The notes beneath the pieces are model-generated. The model made no database searches. It worked only from the letters and a program-made list of their open reading frames with translations, and was not told the DNA's origin. Of a stretch of DNA of 64,000 nt, positions 60,207-64,000 are shown in pieces (within the stretch, counting starts at the first letter, position 1; every line of letters starts with the position of its first letter). A program made the translations under genes and the position numbers. The stretch covers positions 6,572,001 through 6,636,000 of the forward strand of contig NW_026944383.1 in NCBI RefSeq assembly GCF_033439725.1, in the 5' to 3' direction. The stretch is from Neurospora tetraspora (taxonomy: Eukaryota; Ascomycota; Sordariomycetes; Sordariales; Sordariaceae).

Positions 60207-61625
60207 CCACAACCTTCTCAAACTTCTCAAAAAAAGTGGTCCGTGTCTCGGAAAGGAACATTAACCACCACATGTCTCTTCTCTTTTTCAACCAAAACCT
60301 TCCATGCCGTGCGAACTGGAATTGACCTATCAAGCTTCAGAAGACTGATTAGGTGTGTAGTACAAGTCAATATAAAACCATGCGCATTGTTGTTGTTGCC
60401 AGGACGGGCAGATGCGGGTTAGAGAACATGGACATGGGATGGAAGCTGTAGGTATCCGTGCTACTCACATTCTTTTGAGTTTTGAATTGTATGCTGGGTT
60501 GGACCTTGCTTGCTCTTCAACAGTGAATCTTCTTCGAAGACGCAAGACGCAACCCTTTCGAAGCGGTAGAGGTGTGGTGGTGGTGGTGGTGTTTTGTGAA
60601 ACGAAGATTATAACCTGACCACTTAGACTTATCCTGTAGAGTGCAGACGCAGAGACGGCAACGGGCAGCTTGCAGCATGCAGTACTGCGGCGTTGTTATG
60701 TTGTATAATGAAGAAACGGAATTCTAGAGCTTCTATGCTCTGAGACCAATCAGTCTTTAGAAGGGGTATTCCTGTCTTGGAGTACTTAACTACCTGAAGT
60801 TGTGATTGATTTTTCGCGCTTTTCTCATCAGTTCTTCTCTGGATATGAGACAAAATCGCGATCCATCATCCATCAAACTCTTCTTAGAAAGGAAAACGGT
60901 AGAATCATCGGTGTGAGAAAGACGGGTATGTACATATGTTTCTATCCACAGCACACACACAGTGAAAAGAAGAAGAAGAAGAAGGAAAAGGGTTTCAGGG
61001 ACTTGCTTGCTTGCAGCATGCAATACGCTCCCGTATCTGTAAGGGGGGAAATATGTACAGAATATGTCGCCCGGAATGACCCGACTTACATCGACCTATC
61101 TACAATTTGTCTTCGACCCGCCTGCGAAGGTGTAGATATGTGAATTGAATTCATTTACATGAAAAATCAAACCGCCCAAAATTCAAGCCCGCCCGCATCC
61201 GCATATTGGGGGTTCTAGTCTGGCGTGAAATGGGTGCGGTAATACTGCGTCGAGATTGGATGTAGTGTAGGTCTGCTACACGCAAGGTACGGGTATCATA
61301 ATTCATTTCTCATCCCAACCTGCCTGCCTACCTTAACACAGCATCTTCACATCTCATCGAGATTAACCAGTGAGGTCTTCCAAAAGGATGGGTAAGATAT
61401 CCGTCGACGTTCCTGCGTCGAGATTGATGAATTCGCATTGCATCGTGCACTGCAGCGAGTGTGTGTGTGTGGAAAGGGGGCGATTTTGCGTGCGCAAGAA
61501 ATGAAGTGGTTGTTCTGATAGGTTCCCTTCTCAAAATCTCAATGGCAGGAACCAACGACGACGACCCCCATCCAATGCGGTATCACTCACATTCTCGCAT
61601 TCTTCAACCGAACACGGAGAGAAGG

Positions 61626-61638
61626 GGGGGGGGGGGGA
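61626..61638. repeat. Poly-G tract
   Basis: A run of about 13 G in a purine-rich segment. Confidence 0.8.
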
Positions 61639-64000
61639 GACCCGTCTCACTGCTTATGTGCTTCATGTGGTGGTTGGGAATGGGTGATGGTTGTTGAAGA
61701 TTTTGGGGGTTCCAGTTATCAACGCGGGCCGGGTTGGTTTCTGTAATTCATCACACAAGCATATACACGACACAAAGGGATCTGTTAGATCTCAGATTTG
61801 GTGTTGGTGTAAGATACCACCTACTTTCTTCTACTGTTACCTACCTACGAGGAGGATGTTGTAGGCGGAGAGAAGAGTGATACTGCAATTTAGTTGGATC
61901 TTGATGCTTTGGATGGTGTATAGGAGTTGAATCGAGTAAGTAGTTCGCAACCACCCACAGCTGTGGTATTTCATCACCGTACCATCAAGGTTCTTTTTTA
62001 CTGATCCTCCTGCTTCTGTGCTGGTGCAACCCCGGGTGTGCTTCCCGTTCAAAGTTGCTCGTGTTGCTCGTGTGGCATCTCTCTTCGTCTGGTACGGTAG
62101 CTATTAGTAACAAGCAAAATAGCTTCCGGCTCCGCGGCGCGGGTGCAATGTTTCTCCTAGCTGTATGTACACACTTGTGTCTGTGTTAAAAACTCGTCTG
62201 TATTTTCGTGGTCTTTTCGGCTCTGGAAGCCTGTGAGCCTGCCCCGCCTGTGTGAATGTCCAACCGATCCTACCCACCTGAAAAACATCAGATATCAACT
62301 GTTCCATCCACCCCACCAATCGCCTTGGCAAGAATCATGGCGTGAATCTCTAATTTCACATGACATTCACGCTATGCGGCCGTCTTCGAGTGAATAGGCC
62401 GCAGAGAATGTGAGGAGACAGAGAAGCAAAAGAAAGAGGGGCGAATTTGAGTTTCGGCGTCTGTAAGGCAGAGTTATCCAGTCCGTTATAGGAAAGCGTG
62501 GTTTATAGTGGTTGCAACTGGGCTCCTCCATGAACGTAACTGCAACCTTCTTTTTTGCAGTTGCAACGCAACGCCCACAAAGAATTTGACTCCTCGAAAA
62601 GAGGCTTTCTTCTGCAACCGCAAAAGCGGCCACCCTGTTCGCAGATTCGTCGGAGCCACCAGAACCTGGAGAGCTTTTGGTCCGGGTTCTGGCAACTGGG
62701 ACTGTAAGTGGCCGGTTTGCTTGTGAGTGTGCGACACCACGGGAAGTGGCATCACGAAGAAAAAGAGATAGGAATCCTTGTTCGGGGACTGATGAGTCCG
62801 TGGCCTGTTGTGCGATAGATTTGAGCAAAAAGAAGCGAGGCTTGTTCCCTCTCTCCGGCAATTCTCGTAGGATTCTTTTCACCTTGCAGATTGTGGTTAG
62901 TTCGCGTTGTCTGAGGTAGTATTGGATTGTTGATTTTATGTGATATTGTGTGGATCTCATATGTCGTTCACTTCAGCTTTCAGATGCACTCCTTTGAACG
63001 CAAATTACGCCATAGGAAATCGAGCATCGCAAACAAAAGTGTTGCCTGAGCTTGCAATCACATTTGAGAAACCCGTATTGCTCACATCCAGACTCTGTTG
63101 CTGAAGAGAGCCCTTGCAAATATGTGGTTGATAATATCGTGTCTCCGCAATCATCGATCTCTCATGTCACAGTCACATTGCGAAATTGGAGTGACAGATT
63201 TTCGCGGTGCGTTGAATCATCTCGCTCCTCGGTTTACGGACACTGGGCTGGCTTCATGATGGTCCGTTCACTGATTGCTGAGCTCCTCTTCGGGTTGCCT
63301 GGCTTGCCTGGCTTGGTAGGCTGACCGGGGCCCCAGATAGTTGATGATATGATGGCCGGGGAGGGGCAAAAAGGTGTGGGAAGAGAAGAGGGGTAAAAGA
63401 GACAAGTGAAAAGGTTGGCCAGGAAGGATCCTAGAGAGGTGGTTGGTCAATAACTGACCTCGAATCCAAAAAGGGAAAGAGATTAAGACAACTTACAGCT
63501 TGTCCAACCCATCTTGTTATGCCAACCTCGTGTTGGCCACCTTTCGAAGAAAACCGTTAGGTCTTAGCGTAGGCCAGTTGTTCTGAGATGTCTTTGACTT
63601 TCTGGCCCCATGTCACCGAGTTTTTAGAGGCCGTTGAGATACTTGCTTTTTGCTCTGTTATCTCGCTTGAAAGCGGAGAGAGATCCATACCATCAACGGA
63701 TATCGTGCTCGCTTTCGATCAACTTGTGTACGGTCATCGCAGAAGACCGCCAGCATTTTTTTTCATGAGGATCTTCACGCTGACAGGGGACACAGTGAGG
63801 GTTTGCGGGATGCGGTTCACTTCCCGTGGTTCGTGAGTCCGTTTCAGGAAAAGTCCCCTCACGAGTCTTGATCACAACTACCAGATCGTTACGTCTCTTC
63901 TGATTGGCTCTTTCCAGGAGTTTTTATTCCCGTTGTGAAAGGGAATTCCCGTAAGGTTAACTGCAAGACTGCTGGCGGAGACATCTGAACCGTAAAACGG

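Larger units (their letters stand above)
55192..64000. other. Gene-poor 8.8-kb right end of the window
   Basis: No conserved protein, tRNA or rRNA gene is seen. Open frames are under 200 codons, mostly start at non-ATG codons, and lack coding codon bias. The region holds many simple repeats: GA-rich (about 55837-55875), CTCTCT (about 59118-59130), CTGCAA (60182-60206), GGT (about 60575-60590), GTGT (61459-61470) and poly-G (about 61626-61638). It may be the long upstream region and leader of a gene beyond the right edge. Confidence 0.45.

Noticed and set aside
62367-62960. 197-codon ATG-started minus-strand frame
   Set aside because: Codon use is unbiased, unlike other genes here, and no motif is recognised; the C-terminal hydrophobic stretch alone is not evidence.
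1-64000. tRNA, dispersed 5S rRNA or CRISPR features
   Set aside because: No T-loop/anticodon arrangement or 5S-like block was noticed by eye, and CRISPR is not expected in a fungal nuclear genome; a dedicated tRNA scan was not possible.

Overview
The window is nuclear DNA of a filamentous ascomycete, most likely Neurospora (N. crassa or a close relative). The support is: short introns (about 55-110 bp) with GTAAGT/GTACGT-type donors and CTAAC/CTGAC branch sites; C-ending codon preference in conserved genes; large gene-poor gaps; and an AT-rich, stop-riddled transposon with transition-type decay as expected from repeat-induced point mutation (RIP). The gene set (RIM15-type kinase, bZIP factor, eIF3d, SNM1/PSO2, LSM2, NGG1/ADA3, TPC1, a superoxide-dismutase-fold mitoribosomal protein) is typical Pezizomycotina.

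Layout, left to right. 1-3188 (-): RIM15-like PAS kinase, cut by the left edge. 4850-8093: a 3.24-kb Fot1/pogo-like DNA transposon with long inverted ends and a TA target duplication. 8094-14269: gene-poor, with an F-box-like pseudogene near 13.5 kb. 14270-15937 (+): bZIP factor. 16578-18507 (+): eIF3d. 19331-22393 (+): SNM1/PSO2 nuclease. 22833-23671 (-): LSM2. 24667-26999 (+): NGG1/ADA3. 27000-28295 (+): an ATG-less open frame continuing NGG1's frame after one TGA. 29578-30677 (-): TPC1 carrier. 32898-34190 (+): unknown conserved-looking protein. 34977-36287 (+): mS42/mS43-like mitoribosomal protein. 36288-41265: gene-poor. 41266-42999 (+): PA-TM-RING ubiquitin ligase, 5' end unresolved. 44255-45970 (-): Cys-rich single-pass membrane protein. 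47927-49015 (+): short-chain dehydrogenase with an apparent frameshift. 49852-50708: short non-autonomous element with near-perfect inverted ends. 52461-55191 (-): SAM/PH protein. 55192-64000: no gene seen.

Most genes are independent housekeeping or regulatory units, not a cluster: nutrient signalling (RIM15), transcription (bZIP, SAGA subunit NGG1), RNA processing (LSM2), translation (eIF3d, mitoribosome), DNA repair (SNM1), mitochondrial cofactor transport (TPC1), and membrane or surface functions (RING ligase, Cys-rich protein, SAM/PH protein). LSM2/NGG1, TPC1/32898 and 44255/47927 are divergent pairs; SNM1/LSM2 and RING/44255 are convergent.

The most unusual feature lies just downstream of NGG1. 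A roughly 430-codon frame follows the NGG1 TGA with no further stop and no ATG until its fifth repeat. It encodes an acidic tandem repeat and then six tandem Cys6 modules with Zn(II)2Cys6 spacing. Expression would need stop read-through or an alternative in-frame splice that removes the stop, giving an NGG1 isoform with a six-cluster zinc tail.
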